Made by a program: the position numbers and the translations under genes. The notes under the pieces are model-generated. The model was not told where the DNA came from, made no database searches, and worked only from the letters and a program-made list of their open reading frames with translations. A stretch of DNA of 47,654 nt, taken from contig CAZUXW010000017.1 of assembly GCA_964624625.1 (NCBI GenBank), positions 1-47,654 of the forward strand, in the 5' to 3' direction. Positions 33,138 to 41,318 of this stretch are shown piece by piece; the first letter of the stretch is position 1; the number at the start of each line of letters is the position of its first letter. This stretch comes from PALSA-1180 sp964624625 (lineage in GTDB: Bacteria; Oederibacteriota; Muellerivitia; Muellerivitales; Muellerivitaceae).

Positions 33138-34291
33138 ATGGTTTTCGGTAAAAAAATAATCCTGTCGGCCTTCTTCGCGGCGGTTTTCGCCTTGGCCTGT
33201 TTCGGGGGGTGCGAGAGAAACGCGCTGCCTTCCCGTCCTCCCGTTCCCACCCAGACCCCGGTTCCCACGGGAACCTTTACCCTGACTCCGACCCCGGTCA
33301 ATACGACCACGCCCACTCCGACGGCTACCGCGACGAATTCGCCGACCCTTTCCCCCACGGTGACGCCGACCTCGACCAGGGTNNNNNNNNNNNNNNNNNN
33401 NNNNNNNNNNNNNNNNNNNNNNNNNNNNNNNNNNNNNNNNNNNNNNNNNNNNNNNNNNNNNNNNNNNNNNNNNNNNNNNNNNCCGCGACGAATTCGCCGA
33501 CCCTTTCCCCCACGGTGACGCCGACCTCGACCAGGGTGATTCTACAAGCCATTCCTCCTCCCGCGCCTCCCCCCGGGGGGATCTTTTCACCGCCCGCGGT
33601 CGGAGTGCCGGTCCTGCAGATTCAATTGGTCAATCCCGGGACCGGCGTCGTGACGATTACCGGCGTCAACCTGACCGCTTCTGGAACGGGGGATGATTTG
33701 AACGGAATCACCCAAACCAGTTTGTACCAGGACGTCAACGGCAATGGGATATTGGACGGCGGGGATATCCTGTTAACGACCGCGACTTATCCGGCGGATA
33801 ACGGTGTGGCGGCATTTTCCTTCTCCAGCCCGATAGGTGCTTCCGTGACCATTACCCTATTGGTAACCGATACCTTTGGTCCCGCAGCCCCGAACGGCGT
33901 CTACCAGACAGGCGTTTCCATCAATACGGACATGACGGGAATCGATAGTTCCGGGCCTGTGGGATTCACCGGCATGCCCCTGAACGGCGCGGCCATCACC
34001 CTTTTAGGAGGGCCGACAGCCACCGCGACGGCGTCACCGACCGCAACCGCCACCATCACCCCCACTTGCGGTTGTGGCGTTGGAACCATCACCCCTACTC
34101 CGACCGCCACTCCCACCCGGACTTCCACTCCTCCCTGCGGGCTGACGACTTCCTGCACGCCCACGATTACTCCCTCGATCACGAATACAGCGACCGTTAC
34201 CCCGACGAACACCCCGACTATCACCAGCACCCCGACTTGTTTCCTATTCTGCAAAGCGCCCCAAGGGAAGCCCTTACCCAGGAGTTTATAA
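33138..34291 (+). CDS. Thr/Pro-linker lipoprotein with shared calcium-type module (interrupted by assembly gap)
   Basis: The preferred start is the ATG at 33138 with AAAGG seven bases upstream; another ATG at 33117 lacks a ribosome binding site. The signal is lipoprotein-like (ALAC or FGGC lipobox). A Thr/Pro linker runs into the N gap (33383-33482). As drawn, the frame shifts across the gap. The 55 bases on either side are identical, and joining them without the gap gives one continuous frame. After the gap comes the ~155-residue beta module shared with the products of 7153 and 14534 (LYQDVNGNGILDGGDIL loop), then a Cys-containing Thr/Pro tail that ends with no sorting-like domain. Probably a surface lipoprotein of unknown function. 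Confidence 0.8.
33328..33537. repeat. Identical 55-base sequences flanking the assembly gap
   Basis: Bases 33328-33382 and 33483-33537 are identical over all 55 visible positions. This is most simply two contig ends that overlap by one assembler k-mer and were left unjoined. Confidence 0.85.
33383..33482. other. Scaffold gap (100 N)
   Basis: Exactly 100 N, the usual nominal length for a gap of unknown size. It lies in a low-complexity linker, where short-read assemblies commonly break. Confidence 0.98.
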
Positions 34292-34419
34292 AGTCCCGGT
34301 TTTAACTTAACCTTCGAGTCGATACCCCTCCGGTCCCGAAACATCTTTGGATATTTCGAGACAGTTTCACTCCATCACCTTGTCCCGTTGAAAGATTGTT
34401 AAATCGCTTTAATCCCTTT

Positions 34420-34428
34420 TGTTATAAT
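34420..34428 (+). promoter_or_regulatory. Extended -10 promoter for the sugar-binding lipoprotein gene
   Basis: TG-T-TATAAT at 34420-34428 gives a consensus -10 with the TGN extension, about 85 bases before the start at 34513. A TTAAA-TCGC-TTTAA inverted repeat at 34400-34413 lies just upstream. Confidence 0.55.
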
Positions 34429-34512
34429 GACGAGTCATTTTATTTAGGGTGTAGTTTAAATGAAAAAATGAGCGGTCCAAGGACAGGCCCATTTAAGCCA
34501 AGGGAGGATTCG

Positions 34513-35796
34513 ATGCGGAAATTTGCCTGGTTTTTCTCACTGGTACTTCTCCTTGCCGTCCTGGGATCAGGGTTCGGCTGCGCGAAGAAATCCAACGGCA
34601 TCGTTCTCCGCTGTATCGGGTGGGGCGGCATCGAGGAAGCCAAGATCATCCAGGAAGCGGTGGATGAGTTCAAAAAAGCCCATCCCGGCGTGGAAGTGGT
34701 CCTTCAAAGCGCCCCTTACGGCGAATATATCACCAAGCTCCTGACCCAATTTTCCGCAGGGCTGGCCCCGGACGTGATGGCGGTCAACGCCGAACAGATG
34801 GTTTCCTTCGCCTCCCGGAACATCTTCGTGGACCTGAAGCCTTATCTTGATAAGGATCCTTCCATCAAACTGGCCGACTTTTACCCCGAGGCCATCGACC
34901 ACTACACCTACAACGGCCTCTTGACCGCCTTGCCCCGCGACATCGCGCCCGTCGCGGTGATTTACTACAACAAGAAAAAATTCGACGAGGCGGGCCTGCC
35001 TTACCCCAAGGATGATTGGACCTACGAGGAGTTCCTGGCGACGGCCCAGAAACTCACCCAAAAGGGAACGGGATCCAAGGCGGTCCAATACGGCTTCGTG
35101 GACGATTACACCAATTGGATGGCTTGGACCTACGCCTTCGGCGGAAGCCTGGTGGACAACGAGAAAAAACCCACCCTTTGCACGCTGGATAGTCCGGAAG
35201 CCATTGCCGGGGTTCAGTTCCGCGCGGACATGATGCTCAAATGGGGCGTGGCCCCCAGCCCCAGCAACCTGACGGCCATGGGCGGCATGGACGCCTCAGA
35301 CCTGTTCCTCAACGGCACGGCCGCCATGTTCCACAGCGGCATCTGGGTGACCCCTAAGTTCCGCCAAGCCAAGAAATTCAACTGGGATGTGGTGGAATTT
35401 CCGAAGGGTCCCAAGGGCCACCGGGGGTTCCCCTTGAGCGCGGCAGGCTACGGCATCGTCAAGACCTGCAAGAATCCCGATATGGCCTATGAGCTGGTGA
35501 AGTTCCTCGCGGGGGAAGTGGGGCAAAAGTACATGGCCGCCACGGGACTGACCCAGCCCGCCATAAAAAGCCTGGCCAAGTCCCCGGTGTTTTTGGACGG
35601 GCTGGATCCCAAGTCGAAGGGTTTTCTCGTGGAGGCGGTGAAGGACGGGCATTACCAGCCCCTGGATCCCAATATCGACGAGTGGACGAAAAGGGTCCAA
35701 GCCGAGCTGGACCGGGTTTGGACGGGAAAAGAAACCGCGGCGGTCGCCTTGAAGAAGGTGACAAAGGAAGTTAACGACAAATTCTTTAAAAAATAA
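34513..35796 (+). CDS. ABC transporter sugar-binding lipoprotein (extracellular solute-binding family 1)
   Basis: 427 residues. The start at 34513 follows GGGAGG; the longer frame from 34396 has no signal peptide at its start. The lipoprotein signal ends GSGFGC. The mature protein reads as a family 1 solute-binding protein: WGGIEEAKIIQEAVDEFKKA, FSAGLAPDVMAVNAEQM, AVIYYNKKKFDEAGLPYP, then DLFLNGTAAMFHSGIW and a C-terminal helix bundle. Such proteins deliver oligosaccharides to an ABC importer. No permease or ATPase gene lies in the window, so its partner must be elsewhere. A glycoside hydrolase and a LacI regulator follow on the same strand, suggesting uptake and breakdown of one plant oligosaccharide. 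Confidence 0.93.
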   Translation: MRKFAWFFSLVLLLAVLGSGFGCAKKSNGIVLRCIGWGGIEEAKIIQEAVDEFKKAHPGVEVVLQSAPYGEYITKLLTQFSAGLAPDVMAVNAEQMVSFASRNIFVDLKPYLDKDPSIKLADFYPEAIDHYTYNGLLTALPRDIAPVAVIYYNKKKFDEAGLPYPKDDWTYEEFLATAQKLTQKGTGSKAVQYGFVDDYTNWMAWTYAFGGSLVDNEKKPTLCTLDSPEAIAGVQFRADMMLKWGVAPSPSNLTAMGGMDASDLFLNGTAAMFHSGIWVTPKFRQAKKFNWDVVEFPKGPKGHRGFPLSAAGYGIVKTCKNPDMAYELVKFLAGEVGQKYMAATGLTQPAIKSLAKSPVFLDGLDPKSKGFLVEAVKDGHYQPLDPNIDEWTKRVQAELDRVWTGKETAAVALKKVTKEVNDKFFKK

Positions 35797-35862
35797 ACCC
35801 TGGCCGTGAATTGGAGCAAATTGTCGCCGTTAAAATGAAGAAGATGAAATTTTATAATGTCT

Positions 35863-35898
35863 AAATCTGCGCTGATTTGCGTAAATTTGCGGCTAAGA
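35863..35898. repeat. Single arm of a 10-base-period palindromic element
   Basis: AATCTGCGCTGATTTGCGTA, then AATTTGCGGC, repeats a ten-base unit three times just before the GH42-like gene. The matching inverted arm is missing or too decayed to recognise. Confidence 0.55.
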
Positions 35899-35914
35899 AT
35901 TTTGAGGTGGCGCC

Positions 35915-38900
35915 TTGATCGTACTTTTCAACGAACCGAATTTTCCAACCTTGGGAACCTCCACCCTGCCCCTGCCGGCATTGAAAAAAGCTCTCTCCGC
36001 GGCGGGGCCGGTGGTTTCCTTCGGCCTGGACCGCTTTTCCGAGTTGGATCCCCAAAAGGTGGACCTGCTGGTGATGCCTTACGGATCCGCCTTTCCCAAG
36101 GCTGGTTGGGAAAAGATCCATGATTATTTGAAGCATGGCGGCAACCTTTTGGTTTTGGGCGGCAGGCCTTTTGAAGTCCCGGTCCTCATGAGGGATAAAA
36201 AATGGGAGGCGGAATCTCCCCAAACCGCCTATTACCAATCGCTGAATATCGAACAGGTCAACGCCGTTCCCGCCAAAAGAGTGGTGAAGCACCAGGGGGC
36301 CCAAGGCCAGCCCCTCTTGAGCGACCTAGCCTTTCCACCCATGGAAGCCCATTCCCTGATGGTCCGCTTGACGGAAATCGACCAGGAAAACCGCTGCGGG
36401 GCCATTGGCCCCATGGATTCGGAGTTAAAACCGCTGATGTGGGGATTGGACGCCAAGGGCGTCCGAGTCTCGGCGCCGGTCGTGATGCTGGACCGATTCC
36501 AAGGCCCCTTCGCGGGAGGCCGCTGGATCTTCGCCCCGGCCCAATGGCCCAACTGGAATCTTGCGCTGGAAAAAATGATCTCCCGCCTGGCCCTGTTCGC
36601 CCAGGCCGGTTCCCTGCAGGCCACCCTCCGGCCGGCCCTGGCCTGCTACCAGCCTGGCGCCCAGCCCCAGCTGAACCTTTGGGTGAGGGGCCACGAACGC
36701 CACAACCGCCAGGTCCAGTTGGATTACCGGATCACCTTGGAAGGGGAAAAAGTTTATTCCCAAAGCCTGAGGGTGGACCTGCAAAGGGCCTCCCATTACC
36801 AAACCTTGAGCCTGCCGGTGACCGTGGAGGCAGGCCTTTATAAAATCGAGGGCGACGTCTCCGTGAACGGAAAACTTTCCCACAGCTTCCAACAGGGTTT
36901 TTGGGGATGGGACGAGAATTTAGTCCGCTCCTCGGCGGCAGTCGGGATTTCCGGCACCAGGTTCACGAAAAACGGCAAGACTATTTCCGCGGCCGGCACC
37001 ACCTATATGGCCGGGGATGTTTCCCGAAAATTCCTTTGGATGCCCAATCCCGCGGTTTGGGACCAGGACATGGGGGAAATGGCGGAAGCGGGCCTCAATA
37101 TGGTGCGAACGGGAATCTGGGCGGACCACCGCCAGGCCCTGCTGGACTCGGGCAACCCCCGGGAAGACATGCTGTGCGCCCTCGACGCCTACGTCCTCAC
37201 CTGCTTGAAGAACGACCTGATCCTGACCTTCAACTTTTTCTCCTTCATTCCGGACAACTGGCCCAACGTCCATCCCTATCTGGACCCGAGGATCATTTCC
37301 ATCCAGCGCGAATTTATGCTGTCCCTGATCCGGCGCTACGCCCATATTCCCTCGCTGATGTGGGATTTCATCAACGAGCCCTCGGTCAGCAATCCGGACA
37401 AGCTTTGGAAGAGCCGCCCCCTCGCCGGCAAATTGGAAACGGACGCTTTCGTGGATTACCTGAAAAGAACCCATGGGGACCTGGAGAAGATGCGCGCGCG
37501 GTGGAACCTGACGCCCGAGGAATTATGTTCCTGGGACCAGGTGGAACTGCCGCTGGAGAACGACTTCGCCGAGCCTTGGGCCCCCCAGAGCGGCGTCATC
37601 AACGGAGCCAAGGCTTACGACTTCAACCGCTACGGCCAGGAGCTTTTCGCCAAGTGGGTCGCGGACCATTTGACCGTTTTGAAAGAAGCCACGAGCCAGC
37701 TTTTTTGCGTGGGCCAGGACGAGGGCGGGGTGGCCTCCCAGCGCCCGAACAACCATTTGTTCCATGGACCCCTGGACTACACCTGCAACCATACCTGGTG
37801 GGAGACGGAGGATTTGGTGGCTGGCGTAACCGCGTCCCGGGTGAAGGGCAAGCCCTTCCTGGCCCAGGAAACGGGCATCATGTTTACCGACAACCTCAAC
37901 CGGGCCAAGCGCCGCACCGAAGAGGAAGCGGGGAAGTTGTTCGAGCGGAAACTGGCGGCCAGCTTCATGGGCGGCAGCGGCTTCATCCAATGGTGCTGGA
38001 ACATCAACCAATATATGAGCGACCGCAATGAGGTGGAAATCGGGGCTTGGCGCGCGGACAAAACGGCCAGACCGGAAGCCATGGTCCTCTCGGCTTTCGG
38101 GGATTTCCTGAAAAAAGCCCAGCCTTTCCTTCAGGAAGAGGCCTCGGAAGCCTCCATCGCGGTGGTGGAATCCTTCAGCGGCTCCTTGTCCTCCAAGTCC
38201 CATACCGTGGCGTCCCAAAGGGCCTCCCACCGGGTTTTGTCGGCCCTGCGCCTTCCCTTCCACACCTTGGCCGAGCACGAGTTTAACCGCCTGACGGGCG
38301 AGAAAATCATCCTCTTTCCCTCGGTCAAGAGGATGGATCCAAAGTATTTGTCGGAGTGGGTGAGGGCCGCCAAGGGGCGGGTCCTTTGGGTGTCCGGGCC
38401 CGTCGCCCAGGACGGTTGGGGTTTGGCCACCGAAGGGCTCTCCTCCTTCGGCATCCGGGAGAAAAGGTTGGAGGTCAATCCCGAGGAAATCCTTCGCCTC
38501 AAGGGCGGGGAAGAATATCTCAATTACACGAACCATAAGCCCCTGAGCGTGGATAAGGACATGGGGCTGGCCCCCAAGATTCATCACTTTCTTCAAAACA
38601 AGACATCCCTTTATTACGCGCCATTGCCGGTGGAAGCGAACGACCAAAGGGAGCCCGTCGCTGCCATGTACCGTGAAATGGCGGGGGCCGGCAAGGTGAA
38701 AGCCTATTGCGAGGTCAAGGGCTCCTCCTCTTGGGAAGTGACGGTATTACCCAGGATTTACTCCAAGAGCGCTTTCTACATCGCCTTTAACGAGGGGCCG
38801 GAGGACAGGAAAATCCAAATCCGCGACCTCAAGTTCGGCTTCAAGGCTGTCCTGAATGTCCCGGCGGGACGGGCCGCCTTGGCGGTGTTCGACTCCAAAG

Positions 38901-38938
38901 GAAAAACCCTGGCTTCTTACACAAACCCTGCATTTTAA
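35915..38938 (+). CDS. Clan A glycoside hydrolase (GH42/GH5-like, beta-galactosidase-type), cytoplasmic
   Basis: 1007 residues from a TTG with GAGGTGG four bases upstream. No signal peptide. The N-terminal ~90 residues resemble a glutamine-amidotransferase-like flavodoxin fold (VDLLVMPYGSAFP, YLKHGGNLLVLGGRPF). A beta domain follows, then a TIM barrel (~345-760). Acid/base E488 is in WDFINEPSV and the likely nucleophile E652 in PFLAQETGI, both at the positions expected for clan GH-A. Further motifs are MGGSGFIQWCWNIN and a second amidotransferase-like domain after ~790. This order of barrel plus Rossmann-like domain resembles GH42. The exact family cannot be fixed by eye. With the binding protein upstream and the LacI gene downstream, it likely cleaves an imported oligosaccharide. 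Confidence 0.85.
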   Translation: MIVLFNEPNFPTLGTSTLPLPALKKALSAAGPVVSFGLDRFSELDPQKVDLLVMPYGSAFPKAGWEKIHDYLKHGGNLLVLGGRPFEVPVLMRDKKWEAESPQTAYYQSLNIEQVNAVPAKRVVKHQGAQGQPLLSDLAFPPMEAHSLMVRLTEIDQENRCGAIGPMDSELKPLMWGLDAKGVRVSAPVVMLDRFQGPFAGGRWIFAPAQWPNWNLALEKMISRLALFAQAGSLQATLRPALACYQPGAQPQLNLWVRGHERHNRQVQLDYRITLEGEKVYSQSLRVDLQRASHYQTLSLPVTVEAGLYKIEGDVSVNGKLSHSFQQGFWGWDENLVRSSAAVGISGTRFTKNGKTISAAGTTYMAGDVSRKFLWMPNPAVWDQDMGEMAEAGLNMVRTGIWADHRQALLDSGNPREDMLCALDAYVLTCLKNDLILTFNFFSFIPDNWPNVHPYLDPRIISIQREFMLSLIRRYAHIPSLMWDFINEPSVSNPDKLWKSRPLAGKLETDAFVDYLKRTHGDLEKMRARWNLTPEELCSWDQVELPLENDFAEPWAPQSGVINGAKAYDFNRYGQELFAKWVADHLTVLKEATSQLFCVGQDEGGVASQRPNNHLFHGPLDYTCNHTWWETEDLVAGVTASRVKGKPFLAQETGIMFTDNLNRAKRRTEEEAGKLFERKLAASFMGGSGFIQWCWNINQYMSDRNEVEIGAWRADKTARPEAMVLSAFGDFLKKAQPFLQEEASEASIAVVESFSGSLSSKSHTVASQRASHRVLSALRLPFHTLAEHEFNRLTGEKIILFPSVKRMDPKYLSEWVRAAKGRVLWVSGPVAQDGWGLATEGLSSFGIREKRLEVNPEEILRLKGGEEYLNYTNHKPLSVDKDMGLAPKIHHFLQNKTSLYYAPLPVEANDQREPVAAMYREMAGAGKVKAYCEVKGSSSWEVTVLPRIYSKSAFYIAFNEGPEDRKIQIRDLKFGFKAVLNVPAGRAALAVFDSKGKTLASYTNPAF

Positions 38939-38950
38939 ATCAACATCGGT

Positions 38951-39061
38951 CTCACCACCAAGACACCAAGTCACCAAGAAAGATCAAAGGCGAAAAGACT
39001 TTGATTATTATTTCCGATTCATTTTTTGATTTACTTGGTGCCTTGGTGTCTTGGTGGTTCA
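38951..39061. repeat. Palindromic intergenic element, 8-base-period class (CACCAAGA units)
   Basis: CACCAAGA/CACCAAGT/CACCAAGA at 38954-38979 is inverted at 39032-39058 (CTTGGTGC/CTTGGTGT/CTTGGTGG). It lies between the hydrolase gene and the LacI gene. Confidence 0.85.
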
Positions 39062-39088
39062 ATAGAATTTTTTGTTGTTTTAGTAATG

Positions 39089-39099
39089 TTTTAGTAAAA
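39089..39099. promoter_or_regulatory. Candidate autoregulatory operator of the LacI gene
   Basis: TTTTA-G-TAAAA is a perfect palindrome ending eight bases before the LacI start. A half copy (TTTTAGTAATG) lies directly upstream at 39078-39088. Confidence 0.4.
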
Positions 39100-39106
39100 T
39101 AACCCC

Positions 39107-40132
39107 ATGAGCTCCCATCCCACCATCAAGGACGTCGCCAAGAAGGCGGGCGTTTCCATCACCACCGTTTCCTTCGTCCTCAACCACCGCGCCGATGTGG
39201 CCATCAGCGAGGAGGTCAAGAAACGCGTCCTCAAGGTGGCCAAGGACATGGACTACCATCCCAGCGCCATGGCGGCGGGTCTGGCGGGGAAGCGCACCCG
39301 CAACTTGGGCGTGATCTTTTACCAGCAGGACTACATCCTCTCGAACCCCTTTTATTCCTTCATCATCGGGGGCGTGGTCAAGGAAACCAACGAAAAGGGC
39401 TTCAACCTGTTCTTTACCTACGTGGAAACGGCCTACGACGGCTATCAGAGCCTGCCCAAGATCATCCGGGAAAAAAACGTGGATGGGATCCTGATCATCG
39501 GGAAAACCGACCCCAAGATGGTCAGCGACATCAAGGACCGGCGCATCCCGGTGGTGGCCGTCGACAACTTCCCGGCCTTGACCGGCATCGACACGATCCA
39601 GATGAACAACAAGCAGGGCGGCATCATGGCGGTGGAGCACCTGATCAACCTGGGGCATAAAAATATCGGGCTCTTAACCATTGAGAATAAAAGGCCCAGC
39701 ATCGAGGAACGGGAGGAAGGCTGGAAAGCGGCCCACTTCAAGAACAACCTGACTCCCCACAAGGATTTCATTTTCGAGGCGGAGAAGCTGAGCTTCTGGG
39801 CTTGCCGGGACAAGGTGAAGGAAGTCCTCAAGAAGCATAAGAAAATCACGGCCCTCTTTTGCGTGAACGACGAAATGGCGGCGGGAGCCCTCCGGGCCGC
39901 CCAGGACCTGGGGCGCAAGGTGCCGGAAGACTTAAGCGTGGTGGGGTTCGACAATATCCTCATGGGACTCTTCACCAATCCGGCCCTGACCACGGTGAGC
40001 CCCCCCAAGGAGTACATGGGAAAATTAGCCGTGTCCCGGGTCTTGGAAATCATCGAAAACAAGGAAAGCCCCGCCCGGCGCCAGGAAGTCCCCAATGAAT
40101 TGATCATCCGGGAGTCCACCGCCAAGGTTTAA
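39107..40132 (+). CDS. LacI-family transcriptional regulator
   Basis: 341 residues. The N-terminal helix-turn-helix is textbook LacI (TIKDVAKKAGVSITTVSFVL, residues 6-25, then the hinge YHPSAMAAGLAGKRT). The rest is the periplasmic-binding-protein-like effector domain (NLGVIFYQQDY, DGILIIGKTDP, PVVAVDNFP, TALFCVNDEMAAGALRAAQD, VVGFDNI). It should bind a sugar and release its operator. It is the only one-component sugar regulator in the window and follows the binding-protein and hydrolase genes, which are its likeliest targets. No clear ribosome binding site precedes the ATG. Confidence 0.94.
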   Translation: MSSHPTIKDVAKKAGVSITTVSFVLNHRADVAISEEVKKRVLKVAKDMDYHPSAMAAGLAGKRTRNLGVIFYQQDYILSNPFYSFIIGGVVKETNEKGFNLFFTYVETAYDGYQSLPKIIREKNVDGILIIGKTDPKMVSDIKDRRIPVVAVDNFPALTGIDTIQMNNKQGGIMAVEHLINLGHKNIGLLTIENKRPSIEEREEGWKAAHFKNNLTPHKDFIFEAEKLSFWACRDKVKEVLKKHKKITALFCVNDEMAAGALRAAQDLGRKVPEDLSVVGFDNILMGLFTNPALTTVSPPKEYMGKLAVSRVLEIIENKESPARRQEVPNELIIRESTAKV

Positions 40133-40150
40133 TTTACTATTTCTCCCTTG

Positions 40151-40226
40151 CCTCTCTTGCCTGACGTAGCCTGGCGAAGCCAGATGGGGGAGAGGACAGA
40201 GTGTGGAGTGCTTGAGTATTCTGTCC
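40151..40226 (+). terminator. Hairpins downstream of the LacI gene
   Basis: CCTCTC (40151-40156) pairs with GAGAGG (40190-40195), with an inner CTGGC-GAA-GCCAG hairpin. A second inverted repeat, GGACAGA (40194-40200) and TCTGTCC (40220-40226), is followed by TTT. Termination is plausible but not certain. Confidence 0.4.
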
Positions 40227-40303
40227 TTTGGAGCCCAAGTTTCAACAGTTCTTCTTGGTTTAATCTGAATGTCCGAGTCTCCGTTTTAACCCCCTACAGG
40301 CAC

Positions 40304-40333
40304 TGAACTAAAAGTTTACAAAACTGGTCTTTC
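40304..40333 (+). promoter_or_regulatory. Possible weak ECF-type promoter before the AT-rich gene pair
   Basis: TGAACTAAA (40304-40312) is followed after 14 bases by GTCTTTC, one base more spacing and a poorer -10 than the three strong copies. The rest of 40227-40493 is AT-rich with no gene seen. Confidence 0.3.
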
Positions 40334-40493
40334 TTCAATAAAAACAACTTATAAATTGCCTAAAATATGTTGCTGGTTAGAGATGGGCCTTGTTATTCTG
40401 TTTGAACTCAACATGCTTTTCTTTGCCAAAGAGAATTTTCTTAACTACTAAAGGTTTTTCTTGGCGAGGAACGAATCATAGTAGGGGGACATA

Positions 40494-41318
40494 ATGAAAT
40501 TATTTAACAGACGAAGAGAAATTTTAATAGTTCTTTTATTTGCATACGGTTTTATATGTTCAAGCAGTATGGCACAAGCAATACGTCCGCATGTGAGTGA
40601 GGCAGAAGGATGGATCAACAAGAAAGGAAAAAACAAAAAAACTGCAGTTTTGGAAGACGGTAAAAAAATAATTTGGAAAAAAATCGGAAAAGCAATTTCA
40701 AAAGGAAGGAGCGGTCCAGTTACAGAAGTTTTCCGTTGTGACGAAAAAGGGAATGCCGAAGTGTGGGCGGATAAGAACGGCTTTCATTTTTACGATTCGA
40801 AAACCGATAAAATAAATACTCCGGTAAATATGTCCGAGAGCAATTACTTATTTGGTCCACAAATAGATTATCCGGTCGACACCGATGCAAAACAATCATA
40901 TTTCATCGTTAAGTGGCATAAATCGAAGATGGTGAGGCAGAAAGATGGGAAAGAAAATTTTTCGAGCAGCGTTACCCATTCGGCCCTTTTGGATTCACAA
41001 GGTAACATCCTTTGGGAAAAAACGGATTTTATACCGACTAAAGGAAAGCGCTTCATTTCTGATTTGCTTGTGTCGGTTAATGGAGATGTTCTCGCAGGAT
41101 TGACCAGCGATCCTGATGAAATCGATGAACTGCAAATTTGGGATCGAAATGGTGATTTAATTTCGCGCTTGCCAGGGTTCCCAAATGAGTTTCGCTGGTC
41201 AGACGACGGAGAACAAATAACCTATAAATGGTCTGTTCGTGAAAAGGGTCGTGGAAAACTTGTATCCAAATTGTCAGTGTTTGATAAAAAAGGCAATTGG
41301 ATGAGTGGTGATAAATAA
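40494..41318 (+). CDS. Secreted protein of unknown function, AT-rich
   Basis: 274 residues; GGGGG precedes the ATG at a good distance. A signal peptide covers 1-28 (ILIVLLFAYGFICSSSMAQA). The mature part has short repeated beta motifs ending in aromatic/Asp turns (GNAEVWADKNGFHFYDSKTD, LDSQGNILWEKTDF, LQIWDRNGDLISRLPG, LSVFDKKGNWMSG) that look like blades of a beta-propeller. I do not recognise the family. Base composition is clearly lower in GC than the rest of the window. Its stop overlaps the next start, so the two genes are co-translated. Confidence 0.8.
   Translation: MKLFNRRREILIVLLFAYGFICSSSMAQAIRPHVSEAEGWINKKGKNKKTAVLEDGKKIIWKKIGKAISKGRSGPVTEVFRCDEKGNAEVWADKNGFHFYDSKTDKINTPVNMSESNYLFGPQIDYPVDTDAKQSYFIVKWHKSKMVRQKDGKENFSSSVTHSALLDSQGNILWEKTDFIPTKGKRFISDLLVSVNGDVLAGLTSDPDEIDELQIWDRNGDLISRLPGFPNEFRWSDDGEQITYKWSVREKGRGKLVSKLSVFDKKGNWMSGDK

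Noticed and set aside
34396..34512. N-terminal extension of the sugar-binding protein
   Set aside because: The extension lies in the leader, lacks a ribosome binding site and would bury the lipoprotein signal. GGGAGG precedes the ATG at 34513.
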